The translations under genes were made by a program, and so were the position numbers. Below the pieces are notes generated by a model. That model saw nothing but the letters and a program-made list of their open reading frames with translations. It was not told the origin of the DNA and ran no database searches. DNA of 64,000 nt from MGML01 sp034416335. GTDB lineage: Bacteria; Chloroflexota; Dehalococcoidia; Dehalococcoidales; UBA2162. The stretch is taken from the NCBI GenBank assembly GCA_034416335.1, contig DAOULV010000018.1, positions 1 through 64,000 on the forward strand, in the 5' to 3' direction. Below, one piece after another: positions 41,992 to 50,307 of this stretch; within the stretch, counting starts at the first letter, position 1; each line of letters opens with the position of its first letter.

Positions 41992-42918
41992 TCATTTGGT
42001 ATCGAAGACTGCCTCTGCAGACTTTCCCATTACCATATCCAGCTCCTCGGTAGTGAACTCAATATTTGTTTGCGGCTCCTTGATAGCCTTCACCCACTCA
42101 GCTTCGGGAGTCAATACATTCGGATTGGGGAAACCACTACCGAACATTATCTTCTCAGGACCGCAGGCATCTATAGCATCGCGCAGCCACCGATAAAAAT
42201 AATCAGGTTGCAGGTGCCAAAAACCCTGGTACTCTGAAAAGTCCATATAGACGTTAGGTACTATACTGGCTTCTATGGCTTCTCTCCTGTATATTCTTGT
42301 ACCAGCGTGTCCGATAACTACTTTAAGCTCGGGGTACATGAGGCCTACATTGGCGATCCTGAACGGATGACAATAGTCCCAGTGAGCTATTTCCTTCCCG
42401 GAATGGATAATCACAGGCACTTTCCAGTCGATACATTTTTCATAGATGGGGTAACAAATCGGATCATCCGGTCGAAATCCCGTAGCTGGCATGAAGTAGA
42501 ACCCCTTCATTCCCCAATCTTCAATGGCCTCCCTGGCAATGTCAAGAGCATCCCCCCTCGTGGGATTAAGAGCACACACCGGTACGAATCGGCCCTTATG
42601 CTTTTTCGCCGCATCGGCATGGGCCTTATTCTGCTCTCTTACCGGAACTTTTGGCGGTCCGGTTACAGCCTCCCAATCCACAGGGAAAATAACAGCCTTG
42701 TCAACTCCTGCTTTGTCCATCAATTCGATCACGCCATCGCCCTCAGGGTCAACCACTGACGGCTTCATAGCTGTCAACATATCTTTAAAATCATCAATGG
42801 ACTTGTTTGTATGATGCACCCGATTATACTCGGTAATGTACATTTTCCATACAAATCGTAAATACTTACCCCTTACCCAACCAGTCCCACTAAGATGCAT
42901 GTGAGCATCAATAATCAT
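41992..42918 (-). CDS. Amidohydrolase-2 family protein (COG2159) with altered metal site
   Basis: 308 residues. TIM-barrel hydrolase/decarboxylase family with IDAHMHLSG (metal His pair), VIIHSGKE and VIGHAGTR. The last metal ligand, usually Asp in a GSDyP motif, is replaced here: IMFGSGFPNPN. This may mean a changed mechanism or metal-free catalysis. Family members include 2-amino-3-carboxymuconate semialdehyde and gamma-resorcylate decarboxylases. Single gene; C-terminus typical. Confidence 0.82.
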   Translation of the reverse strand: MIIDAHMHLSGTGWVRGKYLRFVWKMYITEYNRVHHTNKSIDDFKDMLTAMKPSVVDPEGDGVIELMDKAGVDKAVIFPVDWEAVTGPPKVPVREQNKAHADAAKKHKGRFVPVCALNPTRGDALDIAREAIEDWGMKGFYFMPATGFRPDDPICYPIYEKCIDWKVPVIIHSGKEIAHWDYCHPFRIANVGLMYPELKVVIGHAGTRIYRREAIEASIVPNVYMDFSEYQGFWHLQPDYFYRWLRDAIDACGPEKIMFGSGFPNPNVLTPEAEWVKAIKEPQTNIEFTTEELDMVMGKSAEAVFDTK

Positions 42919-43137
42919 AAAAATACTCCTTCCTAAGTATTGAAATCATAGTAATATTGCAGACAGATTTTATTAATTCGTGATAAAAACCAGTGGTGAT
43001 ACCAGTATATTGTCTGGATATTTCAATGTCAATGATAATGCCCTTTCGTTGAGTGCTGCAGGATACTATCGGTTTTGGTTGTGATTTTTGGGTTCACCCC
43101 CTTTCTCCCCCTCAAGGCGTTGCCCTATAAATGGTAC

Positions 43138-43171
43138 TTGCCTTAAAAGTAAGGTAGTTGCCTCAAAAGTA
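43138..43171 (+). repeat. TTGCCTTAAAAGTAAG repeat, left pair
   Basis: TTGCCTTAAAAGTAAG (43138-43153) and TTGCCTCAAAAGTA (43158-43171), direct copies just before a small membrane-protein gene. The inverted versions lie to the right (43679-43740). Confidence 0.65.
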
Positions 43172-43194
43172 TCTGATTATGGGAGGTATTATTA

Positions 43195-43572
43195 ATGCTT
43201 CCTGTAATCAGGATAAAAGTATTCCATTATCTCAAGATATATGTGTTTGTATTATTGATATATACTACCTTACTCTGGGTACTGACTAGATTCCCTATAA
43301 ACGATTCATCATTTCGTGTAATAGCCACTATCGGATACTATTTGGTATATATTGGTTTAGCATCTATCGCAATAGCTTTACTCGCTGTTCTTAAAAGACT
43401 TTATAAGTATAAAAAAGAAGATAGCAAAGATAAGAATAGCGATAAATCCATCGCTGATTTGGCTATTGATTTGGGTAGTATCTGTAATTCCTTCACTAAT
43501 AAGCTTTCTTTGATATTCAATAAGATTAATCACGTCATAAATTTTATACACAATAACTCCGAGAGAAAATAA
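43195..43572 (+). CDS. Two-helix membrane protein with charged tail, hypothetical
   Basis: 125 residues with a good GGGAGG site 8 bp before the ATG. Helix 1 is YVFVLLIYTTLLWVLTRF (about 16-33); helix 2 is around VIATIGYYLVYIGLASIAIALL (42-63). A lysine-rich cytoplasmic region (YKKEDSKDKNSDKS) and an Asn-rich helix end it. AT-rich and bracketed by short repeats in both orientations, so perhaps part of a small mobile unit. An 86-residue reading on the other strand (43638-43378) also looks membrane-like but lacks a ribosome site. Family unknown. Confidence 0.5.
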   Translation: MLPVIRIKVFHYLKIYVFVLLIYTTLLWVLTRFPINDSSFRVIATIGYYLVYIGLASIAIALLAVLKRLYKYKKEDSKDKNSDKSIADLAIDLGSICNSFTNKLSLIFNKINHVINFIHNNSERK

Positions 43573-43678
43573 AGATGCTAGACCTTTACTAATATTATTA
43601 CCCAATGCAACAATACCTCCAAGTGATAGTTTGAACATTATATGGAATAGATGCAGATATGTATATAGTTATTAACAG

Positions 43679-43740
43679 ACTTTTAAGGCAAAATAGGGTG
43701 TTGCCCCAAAAGTAAGGAGAAAATAAGACTTTTAAGGCAA
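43679..43740. repeat. ACTTTTAAGGCAA repeats, right group
   Basis: ACTTTTAAGGCAA at 43679-43691 and 43728-43740 (inverted relative to the left pair), with TTGCCCCAAAAGTAAGG (43701-43717) between them in direct orientation. With the left pair this makes five copies around one gene. The rest of 43573-44002 holds no gene. Confidence 0.65.
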
Positions 43741-44002
43741 CGTCCCCCCTCAAACAGTTGCTATATTCAGCAGAGGTATTTCGATTGTTTGATGGGGTAA
43801 GGTATATATAAGTAACCAGAGGTAAACAGAACCTGATGCGAACGTTGTTGACAGCGAATTGGCTCTGTGTCAAAATAAGTCGGTTATTAGCTGCATCAGT
43901 AAATTTTTTTCTGCATTTTACCCTGCATCATTCGGACCCCTCGAATGAATTAACGTCGGGGTAACGATTGTAAAAAAGATACCGTAGTAAGGAGGTCGTA
44001 TT

Positions 44003-45229
44003 ATGCCTTTTGAATTATCACCGGCGGAGGAAATGGCACGAAAAATTGCCCGCGAATATTGTGAGAAATACATCATTCCCCGCCGTAAGGAGTTGATGAC
44101 CAACGACCAGGATATGTGGGATGAAGAAGCCCGCAGGCAGACCAGGGCAGGTCTCCATCTTCATATCGTCCCCCGCGAGGAAGGCGGGACCGGGATAGGA
44201 TATGTCGCAAGCTGTATTACCATTGAAGAATTATGCGCAGCCTGGCCCGACCTTGCCATGGCTATCTACGGTGAATTTGCTTATTACTTTGCCAATGCTA
44301 CCGGAGGAGTGGTAGCGGAAAAATTTATGCCGGGTATCATCAGCGGCGACATCCTGGCTACTCCCGCCATCACCGAACCCAGCGGAGGTTCCGATATGCT
44401 GGGGCTCCAGGCTAACGCCAAGAAAGTAGACGGCGGCTGGGTACTTAACGGCAGAAAAGTCTTCCAGAGTGAAGGACATTATGCGGATTTCGTAATGACC
44501 CTGGTTAAGACCGGAGATCCCAACGATCCCAGGACTCCCGGCGCCCGGTCGCTTACAGCGTTTATCGTTGAAAGAGAGTTCGACGGTTTCCGCGTCGGCA
44601 GACTTGAAAATACTCTGGGCAGGAAAGGCGACCTTACCGAGTTTGTTTTCGATAACTGTTTCGTACCGGACAGTCACGTAGTCGGCGGAGAAGCGGGAAT
44701 CGGCCGCGGTCTCGGACCGGTTTTCGCGGCAGTCGGAGATATCGGACGCCTGACTATCTGCGGGATGCTTACCGGCATTTCACTCGGAGCGTATCGCACC
44801 GCAATGATGTATGCCAAGGAACGGAACCTTTACGGACGTCCGATATCGGAACTGCAGATGATACAAGCGCGCGTTGCCAAAATGGCTGTGGACCTCGAAG
44901 CCTCGCGCGCCCTCACCTACCGTGCCGCTTGGTTGCGGACAAGAGGGAAAAGGTGTGATGCCGAACAGGCGACCGCTAAGAATTTCGCCGAACAGGCAGC
45001 TATAAGGTGCGCCGAACACTGCGTAAAAATCCACGGCGCCTATGGCGTTCTCGAAGACTATATGCCACATCACTATTACAGGCACGTACCCCTGAGATTC
45101 AGCGCCGGCGGTACCGAGGAATCCCTGGGTATAATGATAGCCAATGCCGCTTTTCGTAATGAAGCTAATCCCGACCTCAGCAGTAATTCGATGGAAACAG
45201 CAGGCTGGTGGGGAAGGATGGAATGGTAA
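44003..45229 (+). CDS. Acyl-CoA dehydrogenase
   Basis: 408 residues. FAD enzyme that makes the alpha-beta double bond in acyl-CoA. Visible segments are ATPAITEPSGGSDMLGLQANA, the beta-domain VLNGRKVFQSEGHYADF, EARALTYRAAWL-like helices (DLEASRALTYRAAWLRTRGKR), and the C-terminal IHGAYGVLEDY...FSAGGTEESLGIM. The FAD-site Gln/Glu residues resemble the family, but chain-length preference is not predictable. GGAGG 12 bp before the ATG. etfB and etfA follow directly, giving the electron acceptor. First gene of a 3.1 kb operon. Confidence 0.93.
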   Translation: MPFELSPAEEMARKIAREYCEKYIIPRRKELMTNDQDMWDEEARRQTRAGLHLHIVPREEGGTGIGYVASCITIEELCAAWPDLAMAIYGEFAYYFANATGGVVAEKFMPGIISGDILATPAITEPSGGSDMLGLQANAKKVDGGWVLNGRKVFQSEGHYADFVMTLVKTGDPNDPRTPGARSLTAFIVEREFDGFRVGRLENTLGRKGDLTEFVFDNCFVPDSHVVGGEAGIGRGLGPVFAAVGDIGRLTICGMLTGISLGAYRTAMMYAKERNLYGRPISELQMIQARVAKMAVDLEASRALTYRAAWLRTRGKRCDAEQATAKNFAEQAAIRCAEHCVKIHGAYGVLEDYMPHHYYRHVPLRFSAGGTEESLGIMIANAAFRNEANPDLSSNSMETAGWWGRMEW

Positions 45230-45268
45230 TGAATACTGCGGGATTAATAATAGGCGAGGAGTATTAGT

Positions 45269-46081
45269 ATGAAGCCATTGAATATAGTAGTCTGCGTCAA
45301 GCCTGTTCCCGACTCGCGATACTGGGACAGACTCAGCCTTGACACTAATACAAAACTGCTTCGGCGCGAGGGTATACCCATCATTATGAACCCCCTGGAT
45401 AAAAATGCAATCGAGGAAGCGCTGAAGATAAAAGAAGAACGCGGGGGAAAAGTAACCGTGATAAGTATGGGGCCGGACAGTACGCTCGACGTCCTTGCCT
45501 GGGCATATGCCCTGGGAGTCGATGATGCGGTCTTGCTTTCGGACAGGGCTTTCGCCGGAGCCGATACGCTGGCAACGGCCTATGTAATCGCTACCGGTGT
45601 CAAGAAAATCGGTGACGTGGATATGGTTATCCTCGGTAATGAGAGTCTGGACGGAAGTACCGCTCAGGTCGGTCCCCAGGTAGCGGAGTTCCTCGGTATG
45701 CCCCACCTGACAAATGTAGAAGAAATAAATTTCGTCGACGATGATACCGTACACGTAAAATGTAAGATAGAGAGCGGACATATGCTGGTAGAAGCCAAAC
45801 TGCCGGTAACCCTGGCGGTCAACAGCGAGATAAACGATCCCAGGATTCCTCCGGTTTTCGGCGCTCTCTGGGCTACGGAGAAAGAAAGCACCAAATACAC
45901 CGCTGGCGACATGGATGTAGACGAGAATAAAATCGGTCTTGCCGGTTCACCTTCTTACGTTCCCGAGGTTTCCAACATAGAAACGCAGCGAAAGGGTGAG
46001 GTTATCAGCGGCGACCCTGCCGACATTGCCCGGCAGCTGGTAGAAAAACTTAAAGCCGACGGAGTACTTCCCGAGGTATAA
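45269..46081 (+). CDS. etfB: Electron transfer flavoprotein beta subunit
   Basis: 270 residues. NIVVCVKPVPDSRYW opening, central VISMGPDSTLDVLAWAYALGVDDAVLLSD, and VILGNESLDGSTAQVGPQVAEFLGMPHLTNV, the AMP-binding side. With EtfA it carries electrons from the acyl-CoA dehydrogenase to the membrane quinone pool. GGCGAGGAG site before the ATG. 14 bp to etfA. Confidence 0.95.
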   Translation: MKPLNIVVCVKPVPDSRYWDRLSLDTNTKLLRREGIPIIMNPLDKNAIEEALKIKEERGGKVTVISMGPDSTLDVLAWAYALGVDDAVLLSDRAFAGADTLATAYVIATGVKKIGDVDMVILGNESLDGSTAQVGPQVAEFLGMPHLTNVEEINFVDDDTVHVKCKIESGHMLVEAKLPVTLAVNSEINDPRIPPVFGALWATEKESTKYTAGDMDVDENKIGLAGSPSYVPEVSNIETQRKGEVISGDPADIARQLVEKLKADGVLPEV

Positions 46082-46095
46082 AACATCTGGAGGGT

Positions 46096-47100
46096 ATGAT
46101 GACGGATACATATAGCGGAATCTGGATTTACGCGGAGCAGAGAAACGGGAAGTTACTGGATTCGGGACCGGAACTGCTCGGTGAAGCCCGTAAAATAGCC
46201 GATAAACGAGGACAGGAACTGGCTGCAGTGGTAATGGGAAGCAAAATCGCCGGTCTTGCCGACGAGCTGGCGGCATACGGAGCGGATAAAGTCTACGTTG
46301 CCGATTCTCCGGTTCTCGAAAACTACCGGTGCGAAGCTTACGCCCCGATACTCGAAGAAATGATAAACAAATACAAGCCGGAGGTTTTCGTTATCGGCGG
46401 AAGCAGTATCGGCATGGACCTTGCTCCCAGGGTTGCGGCAAAGGTGAATACGGGGCTTGCCGCTCATGCGGTAGGACTCGACGTTGATGACAACGGATGC
46501 CTTAAAGCCTTTGTACCGTCATTCGGCGGCAGTATTATGGCATCGATTACCTGCGCGGTCCACCGGCCTCAGATGGCCACCATTCCTCCCGGATTTCTTC
46601 AGAAACCGGAGAAACAGGAAGGCAGGAAGACTGAGGTTGTAAACGTTGAAGTAAAGATAATCGAGAAAGACCTCAGCACCAGGGTGCTGGAAGTCAAAAC
46701 AACCGAATCAAAGGTCAAGCCGTTGGAATCCGCCGAAACGGTTATCGCCGGTGGTTACGGTATCGGCAGCAAAGAGAACTGGAAGATGGTGGAAGATCTC
46801 GCCGCATCAATCGGCGGCAGTGTGGGTGCGACCCGGCCGGCCTGCGACGAAGGCTGGGCGGTACAGGAAGAGCAGATGATAGGACAGAGCGGCAAGACCG
46901 TCCATCCAAACCTTTATATAGGCGTAGGCGTATCCGGTATTATCCATCACCTTATAGGAATTCAGGACTCCAAGAAAATCGTGGCAATCAACCGGGACGC
47001 CGACGCCCCGATTATGAAAGCGGCCGACTATGCCATAGTTGCCGATTATAAGGAAGTAGTACCGGCGCTTATAGAGGAATTCAAGAAGCTGAAGGTATAG
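46096..47100 (+). CDS. etfA: Electron transfer flavoprotein alpha subunit
   Basis: 334 residues. N-terminal adenine-binding-like domain, C-terminal FAD domain with GGYGIGSKENWKMVEDLAASIGGSVGATRPACDEGW, GQSGKTVHPNLYIGVGVSG, and AINRDADAPIMKAADYAIV. Forms the heterodimer with EtfB. Usual size. Hairpins at 47130-47151 and 47204-47227 follow. Confidence 0.95.
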   Translation: MMTDTYSGIWIYAEQRNGKLLDSGPELLGEARKIADKRGQELAAVVMGSKIAGLADELAAYGADKVYVADSPVLENYRCEAYAPILEEMINKYKPEVFVIGGSSIGMDLAPRVAAKVNTGLAAHAVGLDVDDNGCLKAFVPSFGGSIMASITCAVHRPQMATIPPGFLQKPEKQEGRKTEVVNVEVKIIEKDLSTRVLEVKTTESKVKPLESAETVIAGGYGIGSKENWKMVEDLAASIGGSVGATRPACDEGWAVQEEQMIGQSGKTVHPNLYIGVGVSGIIHHLIGIQDSKKIVAINRDADAPIMKAADYAIVADYKEVVPALIEEFKKLKV

Positions 47101-47129
47101 TCTTCATCAGAAAATACAGAGGACTAAGA

Positions 47130-47151
47130 GGGGAGAGTATTTACTCTCCCC
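47130..47151 (+). terminator. Hairpin after etfA
   Basis: GGGGAGAGTA and TACTCTCCCC with a 2-nt loop. The T-tract is short (TTCG), so termination may rely on the second hairpin downstream. Confidence 0.5.
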
Positions 47152-47203
47152 TTCGCTACATTCGCGGTGATACCTATTCGCATCCGTCGCCCTCAAAGAA
47201 GAT

Positions 47204-47227
47204 AAAGAGGGGCATTTGCTCCTCTTT
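47204..47227 (+). terminator. Second hairpin after etfA
   Basis: AAAGAGGGGC, loop ATTT, GCTCCTCTTT (one G-U), followed by ATAAAA. The A-rich and T-rich flanks would suit bidirectional termination. Confidence 0.55.
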
Positions 47228-47308
47228 ATAAAACCTCCCGGATCTTGATAACGATAATATAAACGTCATCACGAATCAGGTTAGAAGAATGGAGTATAAT
47301 ACTAACCT

Positions 47309-47482
47309 ATGGAACATAAAGAAGCAATGAATATCCTGCTGGAGCTTGTGAAAAAGGGGACGCTGACCGACAAGGAAAGAGAAGCGGTTACCACGGCAAT
47401 CGGTATACTGAGCTGGACTACTCTTTCTAAGGGCGTGGTGAAAGCCCGGAAAGCTAAACGGGATAAGAGCCTGGAATGGTAA
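47309..47482 (+). CDS. Small helical protein, hypothetical
   Basis: 57 residues beginning MEHKEAMNILLELVKKGTL and ending KRDKSLEW. Helical, with a basic tail (VKARKAKRDK). No membrane helix. A TATAAT box at 47295-47300 is 8 bp before the ATG, so the transcript may be leaderless. Its stop meets the convergent epimerase stop (47483). Codon use resembles the neighbours, so it is probably a real gene of unknown function. Confidence 0.5.
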   Translation: MEHKEAMNILLELVKKGTLTDKEREAVTTAIGILSWTTLSKGVVKARKAKRDKSLEW

Positions 47483-47875
47483 TTACTTCTCCAGCAGTTC
47501 TATAAGCACACCGCTCATCGACTTGGGGTGGATGAAGGCTACCATCCCTTCGATACCCTGTCTCGGCTCGGTGTCTATGAGTCTGATACCCTTGTCGGCT
47601 AGGTCGGCAAGGGTCTTTTTTATATCATCCACCTCGATACAGAGGTGATGGATGCCTTCGCCGCGACTTTCGATGAATTTGCCGATAACGCCGCCTTCAC
47701 CGACAGGTTCTATCAACTCCAGCATATCTTCGCCGGCAGAAATCATCGCGGCTCTCATTCCCGATTCCGGGGCATCGTGAATTTCTCCCAGTTCCGCCCC
47801 CAGAGACTGATATGTTTTTACCGCTTCATCAAGATTCTTTACCGCTATGCCGGTATGGCTTATTCCCTTTAGCAT
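47483..47875 (-). CDS. mce: Methylmalonyl-CoA epimerase
   Basis: 130 residues, two glyoxalase-like beta-alpha-beta-beta-beta units. ISHTGIAVKNLDEAVKTYQSLG, MLELIEPVGEGGVIGKFIESRGEGIHHLCIEVDDI, and GVLIELLEK keep the metal ligands (His, His, Glu). It converts (S)- to (R)-methylmalonyl-CoA ahead of the B12-dependent mutase encoded 2.4 kb away (49877-52068). Confidence 0.92.
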   Translation of the reverse strand: MLKGISHTGIAVKNLDEAVKTYQSLGAELGEIHDAPESGMRAAMISAGEDMLELIEPVGEGGVIGKFIESRGEGIHHLCIEVDDIKKTLADLADKGIRLIDTEPRQGIEGMVAFIHPKSMSGVLIELLEK

Positions 47876-47967
47876 TATAATAAAACCTCCTGTTAACGAG
47901 AGAGCAGGCTGGTTACCAATCTACAACCTGCTCTAATTATCCCTCATTACATTTAACCATCTCAACT

Positions 47968-48146
47968 GTCATTGCGGGAGTGAAGCCCATAATCCGTTTA
48001 TTAGATTCCCGCCTGCGCGGGAATGACGGAAAGGACGGATCTCAACCGCCATTGCGAGGAGTCCGCCTGCGGCGGACGACGTGGCAATCTATAAGATTTA
48101 TATAGATTGCTTCGGTTCGCCTGTTGATGGCGAATCTCGCAATGAC
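47968..48146. repeat. Two dispersed palindromic repeat copies in tandem
   Basis: 47968-48027 begins GTCATTGCGGGAG and ends CGCGGGAATGAC; 48050-48146 is a fuller copy (CATTGCGAGGAGTCC...TCTCGCAATGAC) with a central CCGCCTGCGGCGG hairpin. They lie between the epimerase and the thiolase gene; no gene otherwise. Confidence 0.75.
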
Positions 48147-48158
48147 AATGTTATTCAG

Positions 48159-49376
48159 TTAAAAGGCTTTACTCATTATACAGACGCCGTTGTTTCCGGC
48201 ATAACCGTAGCTCTGGGCAAGTCCGACCGTGGGATTGTTGGTAATCTGCCTTGGACCGAGGTCGCCGCGCAGCTGGTAGGCTACCTCGATGCACTGCCAG
48301 AGCCCCTGGGCAACGGTAGCTTCACCGAAAGCTCCGAACCCGCCGCTGGGACAGACCGGTACCTTCCCGTCCGGGATGTTGAAATAGCCATCCCTGAGGA
48401 GCTGGTCGGAACCGCCGTAAGGCAGCTGGAGAATCATATCCATATAGGTAAGATAATGCCACGAACTGTTATCGGGCAGTTCCACCAAATCGATATCATC
48501 GGGAGTTCGCCCCGCCTGCTTATAGGCGGCGGCGAGGGCATTCCGACTTTCACTCCATCCGAGAGTACCGACATCCGCCTGGGGATATGAACTCAGGTAA
48601 GTCAGGGGAATACAGGGATCGCCGAATGAAGGCGAACCGACGGCGAGTCCTTCGATGAGGATAGGTTTATCCGTATATTTCTCCGCCATATCCATCGGAA
48701 CGACGATCATAGCCGACGCCGAATCGCTGGTGGCACATATCTCATACAGGCGAAGAGGGTCACAGACCATCGGTGATTCGAGCACTTCTTCCAGCGTATA
48801 TTCCTTGCGGTATCGTGCATTGGGATTATGAACGCCGCCTTTGCTGGTAATAACTTTTACCATTGCCATATCTTCTTCGGTCGTGCCGCAGTCATGTATT
48901 CTACGGCGCATTTCCATCGCCCAGTAGCCCGGATTGGTCTCACCTACCATCGCGTAACGCATCCAGTCGTTATCGAACGCGGTGTCCCTGGACTGAGGTC
49001 TGAAGAAGCCGCCGGCCGATTTGTCCGAGCCTACGGCAATAGCGATGTCGTGTTCGCCGCTGGCTACGGCAAGGCAGGCTTCCCTCAGAATGGACTGCCC
49101 GGTAGCGCAGGCGTTAACGATATTCGCACAGGGTATGCCTGTTCCGCCCATCATAGTGGAGATAGAAGTACCGAGGAGCAGCGAAGGAACGCCGCCCTGG
49201 TCTGAAATCCACATATAGGCTCCGCAGGCCATGGTCTCGATATCACGCCATTTCATATGGGCGTCTTCCAGGGCCTGACTGATAGCATAGCAGCCCAGTT
49301 CAGCCATCGATTTTTCAGGCCATTTCCCGTAGGGATGAACACCAAGGCCAACTATTGCAATTTCTCTGTTTTTCAT
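48159..49376 (-). CDS. Thiolase-like protein (SCP-x/lipid-transfer type)
   Basis: 405 residues. Thiolase fold with a nucleophile-type Cys in NACATGQSILREACLA and the CPSGGFGAFGEATVAQG segment. The usual C-terminal His/Cys motif is partly changed (QSYGYAGNNGVCIMSK), as in the SCP2-thiolase group that works with a DUF35 partner. It probably binds or condenses an acyl-CoA. The DUF35 gene is 20 bp upstream on the same strand, and methylmalonyl-CoA mutase genes follow upstream of that. Confidence 0.85.
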   Translation of the reverse strand: MKNREIAIVGLGVHPYGKWPEKSMAELGCYAISQALEDAHMKWRDIETMACGAYMWISDQGGVPSLLLGTSISTMMGGTGIPCANIVNACATGQSILREACLAVASGEHDIAIAVGSDKSAGGFFRPQSRDTAFDNDWMRYAMVGETNPGYWAMEMRRRIHDCGTTEEDMAMVKVITSKGGVHNPNARYRKEYTLEEVLESPMVCDPLRLYEICATSDSASAMIVVPMDMAEKYTDKPILIEGLAVGSPSFGDPCIPLTYLSSYPQADVGTLGWSESRNALAAAYKQAGRTPDDIDLVELPDNSSWHYLTYMDMILQLPYGGSDQLLRDGYFNIPDGKVPVCPSGGFGAFGEATVAQGLWQCIEVAYQLRGDLGPRQITNNPTVGLAQSYGYAGNNGVCIMSKAF

Positions 49377-49396
49377 TTTATCTTAGCTCCTCTCCC

Positions 49397-49813
49397 TTAC
49401 TTTACCGGCTTCCAGGCCCAGGTAATGTATTCGTTCTCATCATCCGAGTAGAGTGTCCGGGTTGTCATTTCCATTTCCATACCGATTTCTACCTGGTCCG
49501 TAGTAAGCATTCCGAGTATCCTGAGTCCCTCGGGAAAATCGAGCATCCCGAGCGGGAAAGGTTCGAAAGGTTCCATTTTAAACGGTTCAGGCATCGGGTA
49601 AGCCTGCACGGCATAAGTGTAGAGTGTTGCCCTGTTGCTGAGTTCGATTTCCTCTACATTTTCCGTTTTCTTTTCGCAGTCAGGATTGGTGCAGTAAGGT
49701 GATTTCGGGAAAGCCGGTGTTCCGCATACCTTGCATTTACTGCCAATCAGTTTCGGCTGATCGGAAGGCCAGGTGAAAAGGCCTTCAGCCAGTGGTACTT
49801 TGTTCTTGGGCAT
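49397..49813 (-). CDS. Zinc-ribbon/OB-fold DUF35 protein, thiolase partner
   Basis: 138 residues. Rubredoxin-like zinc ribbon (KCKVCGTPAFPKSPYCTNPDC, residues about 26-46) followed by an OB fold (LYTYAVQAYPMPEPFKMEPF). Members of this family form a complex with SCP2-type thiolases and shape the acyl-CoA site. The gene is next to such a thiolase. The full set of four zinc cysteines is present. Confidence 0.9.
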   Translation of the reverse strand: MPKNKVPLAEGLFTWPSDQPKLIGSKCKVCGTPAFPKSPYCTNPDCEKKTENVEEIELSNRATLYTYAVQAYPMPEPFKMEPFEPFPLGMLDFPEGLRILGMLTTDQVEIGMEMEMTTRTLYSDDENEYITWAWKPVK

Positions 49814-49876
49814 TATTTATCCTCCTTACATTAACTGAATTATTGTACCTTTATACCTGCGGTAGTGCAGTGTGGT

Positions 49877-50272
49877 CTATACTTTTTCGCGGATGTATTC
49901 TGATAACTCTTTAATAGAGGTACCCGGGCCGAAAACGGCGCTTATACCCTTTTCCTTGAGATAGGGTACATCCTCATCCGGTATGATGCCGCCGCCGATA
50001 ACCAGGACGTCTTTCATATCATGTTTTTTCAGTTCTTCTACTACACGCGGGAAGAGCGACTGATGAGCACCCGAAAGGCAGCTTAACGCTATCGCGTCCG
50101 GCTGCTCTTCCAGCGCTGCCCGGGCTATCATTTCAGGGGTCTGCCTTAGTCCGGTATAGATTACTTCCATTCCGGCTTCTCTCAGGCCCATGGTGATTAC
50201 CTTGGCGCCCCGGTCATGGCCATCCAGGCCGGGTTTTGCTACCAGTACCTTGATTTTCTTTTTATCATTCAC
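49877..50272 (-). CDS. Methylmalonyl-CoA mutase B12-binding subunit
   Basis: 131 residues. Cobalamin-binding Rossmann fold with the DxHxxG motif KPGLDGHDRGAK (residues 13-24), whose His ligates cobalt, then SCLSGAH and VIGGGIIPDEDV. Encoded separately from the catalytic chain, as in other two-gene bacterial and archaeal mutases. The large-subunit gene lies upstream on the same strand. Confidence 0.93.
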   Translation of the reverse strand: MNDKKKIKVLVAKPGLDGHDRGAKVITMGLREAGMEVIYTGLRQTPEMIARAALEEQPDAIALSCLSGAHQSLFPRVVEELKKHDMKDVLVIGGGIIPDEDVPYLKEKGISAVFGPGTSIKELSEYIREKV

Positions 50273-50307
50273 TTTAAGGATTCACTCCTGTATTGTTATC
50301 AGGTTTA

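Noticed and set aside
43378..43638. 86-residue minus-strand frame with two hydrophobic segments
   Set aside because: No ribosome site, and it overlaps the plus-strand gene that has a good one; kept only as a note there.
44780..45781. 333-residue open frame on the minus strand
   Set aside because: Antisense to the acyl-CoA dehydrogenase and etfB genes; no ribosome site and no family resemblance.
48081..48590. 169-residue plus-strand frame starting within a repeat
   Set aside because: It begins in the palindromic repeat and runs antisense through the thiolase gene.
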